DNA from: Maniola hyperantus
Taxonomy: Eukaryota > Arthropoda > Insecta > Lepidoptera > Nymphalidae
NCBI RefSeq assembly: GCF_902806685.2
Contig: NC_048548.1
Location: forward strand, 13,666,557-13,730,556
DNA length: 64,000 nucleotides
Direction of reading: 5' to 3'
The position numbers were made by a program, and so were the translations under genes. The notes under the pieces were generated by a model that worked only from the letters and a program-made list of their open reading frames with translations, ran no database searches and was not told the DNA's origin. This document shows, in pieces, positions 44,301-54,200 of this stretch. Positions within the stretch are counted from its first letter, which is position 1. The number at the start of each line of letters is the position of its first letter.

Positions 44301-47300
44301 TAGGGACCTAATTAATTTCATTTTATTTACATAAATCTGTATAAAATACGCGATTACGTGTCTTGAAATTAAGAAATTACGTAAAGATCAGTGCAAATTA
44401 ATATCTTTCCAGTGAATATTAACGAAATCTATGTAGTAATCGTGTTTTCTATTTATAATGTTAATCATTTTAAAATTGTATAAATGTCTATAAATACGTG
44501 TCTCCGAAACTTGAAATTACAGATATGTAAAGTGCAAATGAACCTCTTTATACTGAATATTACCGCTATACCTATATAGTATAATATTCGTGAATAAATA
44601 GTGGTGAACCTTTCTATAGTGGAGCCCACGACTTTGCCGATAGGGTGGTAACTAGTCACGGCCAAAGCCTCTCACCAGACCAAACCAGAAATTTAGAAAT
44701 TATAAAGTCAAAGTCAAAGTCAAATGATTTATTCAAAATAGGTAATAAATTACTCTTATTGATTGTCTGGTATAGTGTTAGATTTGTAAGATAATATAGT
44801 GGTGATAATTATAACGCAAACTTAAAACTAAAGCTACGAGGGTTCCAAACGCGCCCAGGTCTGAGAAGAGCCCACAACAAACTCAGCCGGGTATTCTTTT
44901 TATTATCACCACTTTACAAATTTATTGAAACTTATTAGAACTATCACAAAGTCGTTAAGCAACTCATTCCCAAGCTTGCTTATCATTTAAATAATCCTTT
45001 ACATTGTAATAGGATTTTTCAATTAGTTTACGTTTTATGAAAACTTTGAACTTGTTGAGAGACATCTCCAATATGTCTTCTGGAAGCTTATTATAGAAAC
45101 GTATGGAATTACGAGCAAATGAATTGCTAACTTTACTGAGCCTAGAGGCGGGAATTACAAGTTTATTTTTATTTCTAGTATTTATATTATGACAGTCACT
45201 TTTTTTTTTAAATTTATTTATGTTTTTATGTACGTATAGTAAATTTTCAAAAATATATTGATTATGCACTGTCATAATTTTAACTTCCCTAAATTTAGTT
45301 CTCAGCGACTCTCGTGGCCCCATACTGTATATGGCTCGAACAGCCCTTTTCTGCAGCACAAAAATAGAATTAATATCAGCAGCATTACCCCATAATAATA
45401 TACCATATGACATAATGCTGTGAAAGTAACTAAAATATACTAGTCTCGCAGTTTCTATGTCTGTCAACTGGCGAATCTTTTTTACCGCATATGCGGCAGA
45501 ACTAAGTCTGTTCGATAAGTTATTTATATGAGAGCCCCATTGAAGTTTTGCATCTAACGTTATTCCAAGAAAAATAGCGGTATCCACTAAATCTAATTCC
45601 TCATTATTAAGTTGCACAGTGGTTTTCACCTGCTTAACATTTGGTAAAGTGAATTTAATACACTTTGTCTTTTTCCCGTTGAGAAGCAGGTTATTAGCTT
45701 CGAACCACTGTACTAACTTGGTGAGAGAATTGTTTACTTCATCAAAAGTTGTTAAGTATCGATTGATTTTAAATAAAAGTGATGTATCATCAGCAAACAA
45801 GACTATCCCGTAATTGTCCTTAGCGAGGTAAGGAAGGTCATTGATGTAAATAAGGAACAGAAAAGGTCCTAAGATGGAACCTTGTGGCACCCCCATTTTT
45901 ACAACGGATCCGGGAGATCGCTTTCCATTCACGTCTACCCTTTGTATTCTATCATTTAGGTAAGAACTCATCAATTCCAATGCTGCACCCCTAATTCCAT
46001 AATGGTGCAATAAAAATATAAAATTCCAAACCCCTGCCGTGAATCGAACGCGGGACCTCCCACTAATAAGACAACAACGCTTACCAACGCGCCAGGGAGG
46101 TCATCGTTCACTGTGAAAGGAATTCAACTAGATATTAGTATGTCAATTTTACGCCGAGGGGTCAATCGCACAGATAAATTATGAAACCCGGACCGGTCCG
46201 GGACGTCGAGCGGAATTTTCCAGGGGATGCCTGAAAAACAGCGCTGAGGTAGTGTACCCACATACACTACTACAGCATTACGCTGAGGCAATTCCCTTTT
46301 TTGGGACAGCTATGCGCCACAGACACGCATTCGGGTTTATGTCAGACATTTATTTTATTTTATTTTAGATTAATTTTACTGTAATTCCATGCAATTCGGC
46401 TGGGAAAATCGCCGCCTCTATACACGTACCTACAGTCGTACACTATCTATAGGAGCTAAGTAAGTGCAGTGGTTTTCTCGGTTGAAATGCATGGAAAGCC
46501 GTACGTATTAGTTAAGTATTTGTGATCTTTTTGTCTTCATGCTTTGTTTTTTGTTGTGTTTTTTTGTTTTGTTTATGTACGTTTGTCTGGTGTTGTTCTG
46601 TTTTGTACTGTGCGCTATGGTCCCAAATAAAAGGTTATTTTATTTATTTATTTAACTACAGTCGAATTTTTATTTATTGACGTTTCCAGTGTTACCAGAT
46701 TTTTATGAAAAATAAATAGTGCGGGGGGCAAAAAGGATCTCCAACTGAGTTGGTACAGTAGCTACGGGTAACTTTACATAGGTGTCTAGCATTGGGAGTC
46801 GATGGTTCAATGGAATTAATGGTATAAAAATTATAAAAAAACTCAATCACCTGCTGTAAATAGTTTCATAACATCTTAGACCACCTAATTACTCAATATA
46901 CTTAATATATTTACGTTAATCATATCCTAAAACCTTATTTAAAGCACTCTTATACCAACCTTACCTACATCTAGGTACTTATTTCATTTTAGTAATTATT
47001 TACTAGTTTTACAATGCTTCCTTTTTACTATGCTTGTGTGAGCTCAATGTAAAATAGAAAAGCGGGAACTGGTTCATTGACTCATTCACATGACACAACT
47101 GAACATGGTATCATCATCGACATAGGAATACACCACGCATAAGTACATGCAAGTTGTATGTAGTAAGCTGTGGATAGTGTTGTGGATTTCATATTTGTCA
47201 ATTTTGTTAGATTTAAGTCGTACCTAGTTATAACTTTTATTAGGTAATTGTTTACTGTCCCAAATAAAATAAAAATAAAATAAAGTTCTTTGGGTATCAT

Positions 47301-48820
47301 TATTTTACGATTTGACAACAGCTAATGTCAAAACGTGTTGTTTAATTAAAATTTCGACTAATACGTTTTGTGTCCGTTTAGTCCTTCAAATTGCCCTGCA
47401 ATGATAACAGCTAGGTACTTAGTTGATTGGCCGATGGGCGATGATATCACTCCTGTCCGCTTCATTGACCTTGCGTGTGGTATCAATAATTGTGTTTTTT
47501 TGTTGGCGGTAGGTTTCTTATGTTATTAGGTAATATTACCATAGGCACTTATAATTTACACAATTTTTTGTGTAGCTAAAGAACCAGCAAAAAAGTTGAG
47601 CAAGTAAGTACCTTTCAAGTGGTTGACGATGTTGGCGCTGATCTCCGTCATGAATGGTAGCATCATCTTCATCTTGGAGCTGGTGAAGGCCGGGCTAAGG
47701 GTGGTGCGCATGTCGTGCCACCTTTCACCTAAAAATGTATTATTTTATTTAGGCGGTGATATCTATCTATCGGTCTAGTTATTTAGGCGGTGATATCTAT
47801 CTATCGGTCTAGTTATTTAGGCGGTGATATCTATCTATCGGTCTAGTTATTGACACCGACTTCCTTTTCGGTGGATCTGGGCTTCGATATCAGGCGCACA
47901 ATTCTGATATCTCGGAATTATGTGCGTTTTAAGTTTTAAAAAAAACCGGCCAAGCGCGAGTAAGACTCGCGCAACGAGGGTTCCGTACTACACTCGTATT
48001 TTTTCGACATTTTGCACGAAAATTCAAAAATTATGATGCATAAAAATAAATAAAAATCTGTTTTAGAATGCACAGGTTAAGCCATTTCATATGATACCCC
48101 ACTTGATATAGTTATCTTACTTCGAAAATTGAAAATACTAATTATTAGTTTATGATCACAATTTAATTTTTTTGTGTGATGTAACCACAAATTCACGGTT
48201 TTCAGATTTTTCCCGTACTGTCAGCTATAAGACCTACCTACCTGCCAAATTTTATGATTTTAGGTCAACGGGAAGTACCCTCTACATAGAATTTCTGTCA
48301 AGATTAAGCCATCATGAACTGTGTACCTTTCATCATAAACAAGCTGCCTCCAAACAATGGGTCAGTCTCCTCAGAGAAGAATTCCTTGTGGTCGACGAAG
48401 TGGTCGAAATCCTTGATCGTGATGGCTTTCATCAGTTCCCGGTCTCGGATTATGAGGATCGGAGCCGTGCCTTCTATATAGCCTACATACCTGGACAAAA
48501 TATATTTAATGGTATACAAAAAATTCCATGGCACCTTGTTGGTTTTCTGGAATAAAATGATAGGGATAGCAACCTGGAGATAAAAATCGAATCATCGAAT
48601 AAAAAACTTACTTTTCATCCGGGAAAGCTCGATACAACGTATCCAAATCATCAACTAAATGATTTTTCAGAAACGTAGATTTCAAAATATTTCCAAAAAT
48701 CGGTACCCCGGGTAAGTACTTCACTCCCCTCTTGTCGAAATAGTGATGTACCCATTTGTACAGGTACAAAAAGTACACTAATAAAGCGGTTATCAGGAAG
48801 ACTATGGTCTCCACGATCAT
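32309..48820 (-). CDS. CYP9A-like: Cytochrome P450, CYP9 family (CYP9A-like), gene B; 10 exons, 521 aa
   Basis: Closest paralogue of gene A, with identical exon lengths and phases. Exons in transcript order: 48612-48820, 48327-48490, 47612-47728, 39278-39483, 38360-38495, 37541-37621, 34897-35115, 33778-33875, 33042-33210, 32309-32475 (stop included). Motifs are intact: WHDMR, AGYESS, ETQR, PDRF, FGMGPRNCIG. I count roughly 20 substitutions against A, concentrated in exons 1-3 (for example SSKMKMMLPF for GSKMRKMMPF in exon 3, and K, E, D, M changes near residues 105-122), while exons 8-10 differ at only two residues. Intron 3 is swollen to 8.1 kb by several nested transposable elements, and introns 6 and 7 also carry LINE insertions missing from relatives. 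The coding frame is unbroken, so the gene is probably functional if the 8-kb intron is spliced. It lies 2.4 kb downstream of gene C. Confidence 0.92.
32476..33041. other. Gene B intron 9
   Basis: Almost identical to gene A intron 9, including the SINE type 1 body (about 32555-32770) and three exon-7-like fragments (32784-32820, 32848-32880, 32915-32945). Confidence 0.7.
33317..33490. mobile_element. Mariner-like MITE in gene B intron 8
   Basis: Orthologue of 22426-22599, same length (174 bp). Confidence 0.75.
33921..34455 (+). mobile_element. LINE insertion in gene B intron 7
   Basis: 5'-truncated RT C-terminus (FKTAREVFPRGTRNRERLML ... WLSQNVFYSVGEFLE, stop near 34240) with a (TTTCA)n tail at 34428-34455. 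Gene A has the empty site at about 23025-23045 (ATAACTTCATTATTTT). Confidence 0.8.
34610..34830 (-). mobile_element. RTE-related LINE C-terminal fragment
   Basis: Minus strand reads GRSPTRWSDQLKESSRCGFH and the end of a related RT ORF; begins with a (CT)n run. Absent from gene A intron 7. Confidence 0.55.
35838..36480 (-). mobile_element. LINE insertion in gene B intron 6
   Basis: Low side starts with a T14 run (poly(A) on the minus strand). An ORF end at 36132-36350 reads YYGRRISAYLVPKIFNAIGW ... RDSLTDYHAS. Gene C has the uninterrupted site near 53490-53505 (GGATCGGATGAGTGCG). Confidence 0.75.
37060..37400. repeat. GC-richer insertion in gene B intron 6
   Basis: Contains AAATGCGTTTACGCATCCCC and CCAGCCAGCCAACTGGAAGG; not present at the equivalent place in A. 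Class unknown. Confidence 0.45.
37684..38070 (-). repeat. Dispersed GGGTTCCGTAC repeat (gene B intron 5)
   Basis: AGTTCCGTACCTCAAAAGG, (CTGT)n, then the body; shared with C (54948-55400) and as a remnant with A. Confidence 0.7.
38787..39272 (-). mobile_element. Rearranged RTE fragments abutting exon 4 (gene B)
   Basis: Same swapped two-piece structure as 25796-26288, so present before the A/B split. Confidence 0.75.
39921..40261 (+). mobile_element. tRNA-derived SINE, type 2, full length
   Basis: 341 bp. Head CGACCTCCCTGGCGCAGTGG (A box) and GGTTCGATTCC (B box), body with GAAACCAAAGGGGTATGGG, and a poly(A) tail of 12. Gene A lacks it (27057-27065), so it is a post-duplication insertion. Best reference copy for the many fragments elsewhere. 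Confidence 0.85.
40371..41454 (+). mobile_element. 5'-truncated LINE in gene B intron 3
   Basis: An open frame to 41276 encodes the second half of a reverse transcriptase: catalytic LLFADDLKLSV at the start, then the thumb and C-terminal region (RDLGVSLNTELTFRSHI, KKAYRNLGFILR). The fingers and endonuclease are absent. A 3' UTR and AATAAATAAATAAA tail follow. Gene A shows the empty site at about 27165 (GGCAATCAATTCGCACC). The frame is intact, so the insertion is young. Confidence 0.85.
41536..41595. repeat. Palindrome in gene B intron 3
   Basis: Arms of about 27 bp starting TGTAGACCTTACAATCCACA; orthologue of 27248-27307 with a longer left arm. Confidence 0.75.
41640..41717 (-). mobile_element. 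SINE type 2, first piece of an interrupted copy
   Basis: Continues after the foldback element at 44627-44705 and after the Jockey-like LINE at 46018-46108. The last 8 bp (CACGACTT) are the target duplication of the foldback element. Confidence 0.8.
41718..44626. mobile_element. 2.9-kb foldback DNA element carrying a hairpin-rich tandem array
   Basis: Inserted in a SINE with direct repeats CACGACTT at 41710-41717 and 44627-44634. Termini read GGGGTTGCTATAGAG and, on the other strand, GGCTCCACTATAGAA, so CTATAGA sits at the same offset in both. The arms are long imperfect inverted repeats (about 41800-42032 against 44147-44350), including TTTTACGGCTCTGGG and GTTTACTTTAYTGGTCTK blocks. The centre (42128-44093) is the tandem array. 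No transposase. An 8-bp duplication is compatible with hAT, P or Merlin-like mobilisation; I do not assign one. Confidence 0.85.
42128..44093. repeat. Tandem array of 232/233-bp GC-rich units with higher-order period
   Basis: Units begin CTTCTAACCTAACC at 42128, 42382, 42614, 42846, 43079, 43312, 43544, 43777 and 44010 (last one partial; the first is 254 bp because of extra GTCGACCGGGGCCC copies). Each unit holds perfect hairpins: an 18-bp stem (GAAGGGGATGGCGGGGTC) with loop TTACA across the unit junction, a 10-bp stem GGAGCCCCGC with loop TTC, and CGTCGAC/GTCGACG. Units 3-5 and 6-8 repeat as a 698-bp trimer. Strongly GC-rich against an AT-rich background. Open frames on both strands are a by-product. 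Confidence 0.95.
44706..46017 (-). mobile_element. Jockey-like LINE, 5'-truncated, with open RT ORF
   Basis: The minus-strand ORF 44964-46010 (348 codons) covers the RT palm to C-terminus: VPQGSILGPFLFLIYINDL, LFADDTSLLF, FLGITLDAKLQWGSHI, ending YNVKDYLNDKQAWE. The 3' UTR ends in AAAGTC repeats (44706-44725). It splits a SINE; A and C have the uninterrupted SINE. The endonuclease and RT fingers are missing, so it is immobile, but the frame is undamaged. Confidence 0.88.
46018..46108 (-). mobile_element. SINE type 2, last piece (tRNA-like head)
   Basis: CCTGCCGTGAATCGAACGCG (B box) and GCGCCAGGGAGGTC (A box), completing the SINE begun at 41640. Confidence 0.75.
46131..46653 (+). mobile_element. 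Unclassified retrosequence insertion (gene B intron 3)
   Basis: Flanked by AACTA direct repeats (46126-46130, 46654-46658) and ending in a TTTTATTTATTTA tail. Genes A and C read AATTCAACTACAGTCG or similar without it. No ORF recognised. Confidence 0.7.
46659..47611. other. Rest of gene B intron 3
   Basis: Partly alignable with gene A (29750-29929) and gene C (58505-58560, 59175-59400). Otherwise no feature. Confidence 0.4.
47745..47846. repeat. 34-bp tandem triplication in gene B intron 2
   Basis: Three perfect units beginning TTATTTAGGCGGTGATATC; gene A has one unit (about 30064-30097). Confidence 0.9.
47940..48290 (+). repeat. Dispersed GGGTTCCGTAC repeat (gene B intron 2)
   Basis: Orthologue of 30189-30538. 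Confidence 0.7.
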
Positions 48821-48935
48821 TTTGTTTGAATATCACTCGTGTAATAGATACTAGTGTTTGTTTGTCTGTGGGTGTATGTACTGAGCAGAGGATATGTTTT
48901 AGTTGACTGATAACTGCGCAGTGGGATACCTATGT
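48821..48935 (-). promoter_or_regulatory. 5' flank of gene B, conserved with gene A
   Basis: Counterpart of 31070-31210. Shared words include TCACTCGTGTAATAGATAC and the stretch around TTTTAGTTGAC. It is bounded upstream by Helitron-type debris from about 48967. Candidate promoter by conservation only. Confidence 0.35.
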
Positions 48936-48990
48936 AAGTTAGAAGCGACTAGCGATCCGCCACGGCTTCGCACAGGAAGCTTATTACAAA

Positions 48991-49210
48991 CTAGCTGATG
49001 CCCGCGACTTCATCCACGTGAAATTAGGCTTTTTAAAAATCCCGTGAGAAATCTTTGATTTTCGGGGATAAAAAGTAGCCTATGTCACTCTCCAGGTCTT
49101 CATCTATACCCATGCAAAAATTACGTCAATCCGTTGCACCGTCGCGACGTGATTAAAGGACAAACCAACAAACTAACAAACAAATACACTTTCACATTAA
49201 TAATAAGGGT
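48991..49210 (-). mobile_element. Short non-autonomous Helitron upstream of gene B
   Basis: CTAGCTGATGCCCGCGACTT to ACTTTCACATTAATAATAAG; a further Helitron end fragment precedes it at 48967-48990 and an opposite fragment lies at 49375-49530. Confidence 0.6.
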
Positions 49211-49603
49211 ACTGATATCAGTGATATTTCGAAGAAGAGGTCTGACGAATGGCTTGATTTAAATAATTGCTATCGCTTACGCTTATGTATTGGGCCACCG
49301 TTCATCTTTTATTCAATTGATGAAACTATTACCGATGTAAAACTGTAATCGAGTGTCCTCTTAAAATATCACTACCCCTATTGTAAATGCGAAAGTGTGT
49401 TTGTTTGTTGGTTTGTTGGTTTGTCCTTCAATCACGTCGCAACGATGCAACGGATTGACGTGATTTTTTGCATGGTTATAGATAAAGACCTGGAGAGTGA
49501 CATAGGCTACTTTTTATCCCGGAAAATCTCTCCTCACAAAGGGACTATATGTACAACTAATTAACTTATTTATTTATTTCGTGAAACCTTTTTGTAAATT
49601 TTT

Positions 49604-49665
49604 AGCCTCCCTGGCGCAGTGATGAGCGCTGTGGTCCCGGGTTCAATTCCCGGCAGGGGAAATTT
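49604..49665 (+). mobile_element. SINE type 2 head fragment
   Basis: GCCTCCCTGGCGCAGTGATG and GGTTCAATTCC boxes only, about 60 bp. Confidence 0.65.
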
Positions 49666-49689
49666 TGAACTTTATAACTTCCGCACGAA

Positions 49690-50215
49690 CCGTCTACCTA
49701 CTTTTCAGTTTTGTAACTCCATCTCTACATATTGTTTGGCACCGCTTTGGCACCGGCTCCAAAAATATTATAATAGAACTACAATAACTCTTGCATGCAT
49801 GGTATTTTCGGTAATCAATTATTATTATTTTTAATTTTTAGTGTACAAACACGGTTAGGTATTGTAGCCGGTTTTCATTTTTTTTTTTAAATCACAATTT
49901 TTAGTGGCCCCCTGTATTAAAATATGCTATACCTGGTCAAAATCTATTGTATTATATAAGTTATTACACTGATCGCGAGCAATCTTACTCTTATCCGTTG
50001 AGGAGTTCCATCTTCGAAGATAGATAATGATTCATCTTCGAAGATGTTCATCAGATCTTCACCAAATTTATATGGGACCACCTTGGAAGTATACCCTTTC
50101 AAAATAGAATAATTTTCAAAATCGGTTCAGGTGTCTTCGAGTAATCAGGGAACATCCGTAAAAAAAAAACATTCCTACGAATTAAGAAACTCCTCCTTTT
50201 TTTGAAGTCGGTTAA
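49690..50215 (+). mobile_element. MITE-like element, relative of 14890-15367
   Basis: Shares ACACTGATCGCGAGCAAT, TCTTATCCGTTGAGGAGTTC and the GAAGTCGGTTAAAA end. Confidence 0.6.
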
Positions 50216-50860
50216 AAATAGACTTTAACCTCCTTGTTTTAATGCTCAAGTTTGTCCATATATTTACAGCCAGCACTCCAAGTCGAAATATTGCGAAATT
50301 AAAATCTGCGGAACTGATATTTTGACTTCAAAACCAATGACAGTTAGGTCCATTTTACTTTGACGTTATTCTGTTTCGATTTTCGAATACTATAAACTTT
50401 GGTGAGTTGTAAAATCAGTTGTAAAATAACTCTGTAGTCTGTACGTAATTTCATCAAAATCGGTTCAACTGTTGGGCCGTGAAAAGCTGGCAGATAGACG
50501 GACAGACAGTCGTCGGGGTAGTTAGATTTCGTTCTGGACTTAGGTGGTACACCTGTACGCTTAGTATAAGATTTTACGTCTCACCAACGTTGCGGGAATT
50601 CGAGAGTCGAAACACAATAACTTCAAAGTAAAATGGACCTAAATAGCCTTGAGTTGAAGTCAAACAACCAATGCCACTGATTTTAATTTTGCAACGTTTC
50701 CTCTTGGAGCGCTGGCTGTACATGTGTAGACAAACTTGAGCTTAAAACAAGGCAGTTAAGATTCAGGTTACTATAACGCGAAAGTGTTATGTTATGACCC
50801 TCGAATACTATCATCGTTGGTGAGACATAAAATCTCGTACTAAGCGTACCGTTACAGAAA
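50216..50860. mobile_element. Foldback-type repeat in the 3' flank of gene C
   Basis: Contains opposed blocks: CTTAGTATAAGATTTTACGT (50561) against its near complement at about 50835-50855, and GACTTTAACCTCCTTGTTTT (50221) against about 50740-50765. Related partial copy at 20465-20740. Confidence 0.6.
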
Positions 50861-51209
50861 GCATACTAGACCCTTTATTAAAAATTGAACCTCGATAGTA
50901 GGGTTAAGGAACAAATTTTGAAAGTAATAGTAATAAAAAAAATTGTTTTGATAACCTTTATTATCAAAAGACCCTCAGACCTTATTGTATAATTTTAATT
51001 ATATTATCCAGCGAAAAATAATGCAAATATTAAAAAATAGCGCATGATTATACAAAATAGTAATATAGACGTGCTGTTTATAACTTTAGATACTTCCTGT
51101 TGCCTGCGACTTTGTCCGCATAAATTTACGTTTTTATGAAAATGATTTCTATCATTACTATTGATTTATGATGAACTTTGTATAGGTTATCGATCTATCG
51201 ATCGGTTGG

Positions 51210-54200
51210 TTAGGTCCTAGGTTCCAACCGAACCCAGGACCCGTTCTTGGGTGTAATGTTAAAGGGGTGCGGCTGCAGCTCGATGGGGTCCATGGTCTTC
51301 GCACACTTCACTGTCTTGAAGTTCAGCACGAGGTCGTATATCATAACTTTCAGCTCCATAAGGGCGAATCTGGATCCTGCAAAGAAGGGATATTTTTAAA
51401 CTGATCAGTGGCACTTAGAGATTCAGGGAAACAGAAATTCGGAGAGAGGATTTTGTTTTCGCACAGAATTGCAGAATTCGCACACCTTTGAGAACCTTAT
51501 GGATAACTCTCAGGCATGTAGGTTTTTTTTTTTTTTTTTTTATTCAGATACAATAGTTAGCCCTTGACTGCAATCTCACCTGGTGGTAAGTGATGATGCC
51601 TGTGAGTGGTGAGGTTTCCTCACGATGTTTTCCTTCACCGTTAAAGCAAGTGATGTTTTAGTGCTTAAAACGCACATACTTAACTCGGAAATGTTAGAGC
51701 CCTGCAGAAGCGCCTAATCTCCTAGTAGGATTTCTCCTGGATATCGGGATTAAAACTTGCCAGTTTGCCTGTTTGGGAAATGTGAACTCCTAGTACACTT
51801 TTTCCTGGATAAGATAAAAACTAGACGTAATAGGTTTAGAATGCTAGTTATATCTGGGGATTTTAGAATCTGAATAAAGCCTGGTTTAGAGCTTTATCTG
51901 GAAATCTATTTATTAAACTTGTAAGAAGAACTCTTACCGATGCAGATCCTAGGTCCCATGCCGAAGGGCATGTAGGTGAAAGGTTTGATGTTGTGCTTGT
52001 TCTCTTCGGAGAACCTGTCCGGATCGAACTTGGTCGGGTCGGGGTGGTATTGCTCGTCCATGTGGACAGAGTTGACTAGGTTGTAGACTACATCGCCTTC
52101 ATTTAACTGTAAATAAGATACAGTGGATGGTTAATCCAAACTTATTATTATAAATTCGGAAGTGAGTCTCTCTGTCGGTCTATCTGCTAGCTTTTCACGG
52201 CCCATCCATTTACGGTACGCGGCAGAAAATAATGTACATCGACCTTTAGAGAGAGGTAACGGTTTTGTAGAGCACTGTCTCTTTCGTTCAGACCAACAAA
52301 ACGTCATAGAGGTATAAGTGACAGAGACAACGCTCTACAAAGCCGAAACGACCGATCTCCTCTAAAGACCGATGTACTGCCGCATACTGTAACCGATTTT
52401 TTTGAGATACAGAGTTAGTTTACATCTAAAGGACAGACGTACCTACTTTTTAACCCGAAAATGGAAGACTTTCCACGGGATTTCAGACCCATACAAAAGT
52501 ATGGGTAAGCGATTTTTATGAAATTCGGTACAGAGATAGCTTACATACTGGATACCGACATGTACTTTTTATCCCGGAAAATCAAGTTCCACAGGGTTTT
52601 TGAGAAACCTGGGCCGAACCTGGGACCTGCGACACTGCGCCAAGGAGGTCGTTAAAATGACATCTCTAATGAACCTCTTAGGGTAACTTACTTGCACTGG
52701 CTTGCCGCCCTCTCTCGGTGGGGGTAACTCGTAGGGTTTAGTGCAAACCCTGTCCATGATAATAGCAACTGCCCATTTCCTTTGCGTTTCTGGAATTCAC
52801 AAAAGTATTATAGCGTCTCCTGAAACATAACTTCATCAACATAACTCAATGTTAATAATTGGTCTTCCTTACATTCCAAATATACGAAGAACATAAAACA
52901 ACAGCTTGCAAAGTTTACTTTTCATAGTCTGAATAAAATTCAAGTCTTGAACTCCAAAAAATTCAAGTTGATTTATGTTATAAAATGTTCTTACCGCATA
53001 ACACGCAGTCCAAGTATTTCAAAGCAGTGAGGTTGTCATAAGTCAATTCCCCGTGCTTCTCCTTGAAGCTTCTGATCTCCTGGTACAATTTCTCCTGGAC
53101 ATCCGGGTTGAGGGCCAGCTCGTGTACGCACATTGCCAGGGCTGAAGCAGAGCTGTCGTAACCGGCTGCAAAGAAGAGAAAAACTTGGCCCGCCAGCTCA
53201 GTTTGAGTCCACTCTGAAAAAAGTAATAATACGGGGTATGAAAGTTGAAAAGTTGGCGGTGCTAAGATTTGCCCTAAATGGTTAGGCAAACTCTGAGGTG
53301 TATTATAAATCTCATGCAAGAAGATCCCAGAAGACATATCGGAGATGTTTTATCGAAAAATCCTAGTACAAATGGTTGTTTAAATGATTAGAATGGTTGG
53401 AAATGATGTTGCTTTAACAGCTTTGGTAGTTCTAATAAGTTTTACGTGTAATTGTGAAATGGTGACAGTAAGGAACGTATTTTCACGGACTCGGATCGGA
53501 TGAGTGCGTAACCGCCGTAAGAATACAATTATGGTTCCTATCAATTTTGAATAAAATATGGCTTTGACTCATCTTTGACTTTGAGATTACGTACTCTCAT
53601 AACTTTTTAACGTTGAAAGCATTATGAACTTGTGAGTTTTGGCCACCAAATTTACATGAAATATTTTTGGTGGGATTAATATTCTTAGAGTATTGATCTA
53701 ATGTTTGTTTCGCCTCGCGCATAGTACTTACCAGCTATTACGTCAGAATCAGATTAAACTCTCAAATCGAGTACCTAACTAATTAGTTGGTAATATGTTG
53801 TTTTATTTTTCTTAATCCAATCCCAAAACCAAATTCCCTATGATAACTATATCGATAAAACGTGACCGCTACCATTTTTATTATACCTACTCGTATAAAT
53901 ATTTACATCATTATATTTATTTAATACATTTAACCTGATTTAAAGGAGATTAATAAACATGAACTATCGAACAAAACTGTGTAATTGCACAATATAAAGT
54001 ATGTATGTACGTATATTCTTTATTGCATCACAAAACACAAATGACAGGTTACAAAAAAGAAATCCTAAAAAGTAGATACAAAAAGAAGGTCTTATACACG
54101 GTGAAATTGTAGTGGTTGACTTCCCGCGGCAGAACGATTTGCCCTCAGTAATACTATCGAAATTTTGAGTTAAACTTAAAAAATACAAATGTTTTTGTTT

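Noticed and set aside
44964..46010. Host gene nested in gene B intron 3
   Set aside because: The protein is the C-terminal RT part of a Jockey-like LINE with the family's repeat tail and a disrupted SINE around it.
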